32,556 nucleotides of DNA from Synergistaceae bacterium. GTDB lineage: Bacteria; Synergistota; Synergistia; Synergistales; Synergistaceae. The position numbers were made by a program, and so were the translations under genes. Within the stretch, counting starts at the first letter, position 1. The number at the start of each line of letters is the position of its first letter. Below are positions 32,004 to 32,556 of this stretch, piece after piece. The notes under the pieces were generated by a model. That model made no database searches. It had not been told where the DNA came from and was given only the letters and a program-made list of their open reading frames with translations. The stretch covers positions 1 to 32,556 of the forward strand of contig JAIRKI010000080.1 of NCBI GenBank assembly GCA_031260185.1, read 5' to 3'.

Positions 32004-32228
32004 TTGAAACACCTTCCCGATATAAATTTACTGCCCAAGCAGCATTCTCATGTTATCACTTCGCATGGGTAATTGTATAGGGAAATTCGGTCAAATACAG
32101 GGCAACAGCATTTATCTCAAATCCGCGGGCAAAACCTTGGGGCTCTCCGTAGGCGGCATCGGGCCTATGGGCGCCCCAAACCCCGCAAGGAGACAGTTCT
32201 GAAACGTACAAATTGGAGGTAGCGCGTT
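32004..32228. other. leader of the secreted-protein gene; short open frame
   Basis: An open frame from ATG 32050 or 32065 to TGA 32202 would encode 45-50 residues ending GGIGPMGAPNPARRQF. It has no ribosome-binding site and no recognised family, so I do not call a gene. The remainder has no visible feature. Confidence 0.3.
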
Positions 32229-32410
32229 ATGTATAATAGGGAACATCTAGAAACCGACTTTTAAATTGAGATTTCCGCGTAGTCAAAAACCGGAACTGGC
32301 TCGCTCCGAGAAGCTCGCTCTCACACACAAAACTCGTTGCGGAGCTTGAGGCCGAACAGAACGCGAAGTTGGAGCGTGTCGCAAGGCAGGTAGGATTTTC
32401 GGTAGTTTAG
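32229..32410 (+). pseudogene. frameshifted remnant of a small gene
   Basis: GGAGG at 32215-32219 precedes an ATG (32229) whose frame closes after 11 codons (MYNREHLETDF). Other frames then read KLRFPRSQKPELARSEKLA and, near the end, LVAELEAEQNAKLERVARQ followed by a stop at 32408-32410. The amphipathic charged tail looks coding. I infer a small gene broken by two frameshifts, next to an IS. Identity is unknown. Confidence 0.3.
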
Positions 32411-32439
32411 CATTGCTTATGATCAACAGCTACAAAACA

Positions 32440-32556
32440 CTAGGGCGTGTTGACGCTACGCAAGAGTATAAACGCCAGCCCCCAATGTATATAAGCCATG
32501 AACATCACATCGAGCTTGTCGTACCGAGTAAATATTTTGCGGTATTCTTTCATTCG
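32440..32556 (-). CDS. IS5-family transposase, C-terminal end (cut by window edge)
   Basis: The minus strand from the window edge reads RMKEYRKIFTRYDKLDVMF, then MAYIHWGLAFILLRSVNTP and a TAG stop. The (R/K)Y-x-K-L-x-x-x-F-x-x-x-(I/V)H segment is the usual C-terminus of IS5-group transposases, after the last catalytic glutamate. The stop codon lies in AGGGCGTGTTGACG, which resembles an IS5-type terminal repeat, so the element probably ends near 32440 and extends beyond the window. It differs from the element at 3627-4886 in its terminal motif. Confidence 0.75.
   Translation of the reverse strand, partial: RMKEYRKIFTRYDKLDVMFMAYIHWGLAFILLRSVNTP

Noticed and set aside
32050-32202. 45-50 residue open frame ending GGIGPMGAPNPARRQF
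   Set aside because: No ribosome-binding site, no recognised family and no supporting neighbour; kept only as a note.

Overview
The window looks like chromosomal DNA of a Gram-negative, amino-acid or organic-acid fermenting anaerobe of the phylum Synergistota. The best clue is a secreted protein at 23332-24933 (minus) whose tail has the layout of the Synerg-CTERM sorting signal: Gly/Cys-rich motif, hydrophobic helix, basic end. A Na+-pumping methylmalonyl-CoA decarboxylase operon, a type III glutamine synthetase and an HD-GYP response regulator fit the same kind of organism. Taxonomy is inferred; no rRNA gene is present.

Layout. 1-3298 (minus): a yebC-ruvC-ruvA-ruvB-DUF2905 operon. 3299-5337: mobile-element debris, with a truncated IS5-type transposase, an AT-rich methyltransferase gene holding a 12-base G tract, three copies of a ~20 bp terminal motif, and a 105 bp TA-flanked inverted-repeat element. 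5338-7488: type III glutamine synthetase. 7862-9956: an OmpR-type response regulator and its histidine kinase. 9957-10444: an 89%-identical scrap of the mmdB gene found later in the window, abutting a 277 bp element with ~60 bp inverted arms. 10445-18966: seven tightly packed plus-strand genes: an ABC importer (binding protein, ATPase, double-length permease), a LicC/PntC-like cytidylyltransferase with an N-terminal extension, a small AYIDP-motif membrane protein, a YidC-glycerophosphotransferase-like fusion, and a membrane-anchored sulfatase/LTA-synthase-like enzyme. 19036-23253 (minus): mmdB-mmdC-mmdD-mmdA-mce. 23332-24933 (minus): the Synerg-CTERM protein. 25361-26098 (minus): a coiled-coil PD-(D/E)XK-like protein. 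26191-30946 (minus): uvrA, an RNA methyltransferase and an HD-GYP regulator. 30858-32556: decay again, with an orphan UVR domain, a gene split by a 61 bp insertion, a small secreted protein, and the end of a second IS.

The most interesting system is 10445-18966. I infer that a small phosphorylated or phosphonate head group (phosphocholine, 2-aminoethylphosphonate or similar) is imported, activated as a CDP derivative, and transferred to a surface glycan or lipid by the YidC-transferase fusion and the sulfatase-fold enzyme. No phosphonate biosynthesis genes (PEP mutase, phosphonopyruvate decarboxylase) and no choline kinase are visible in the window, so a salvage route is more likely than local synthesis.
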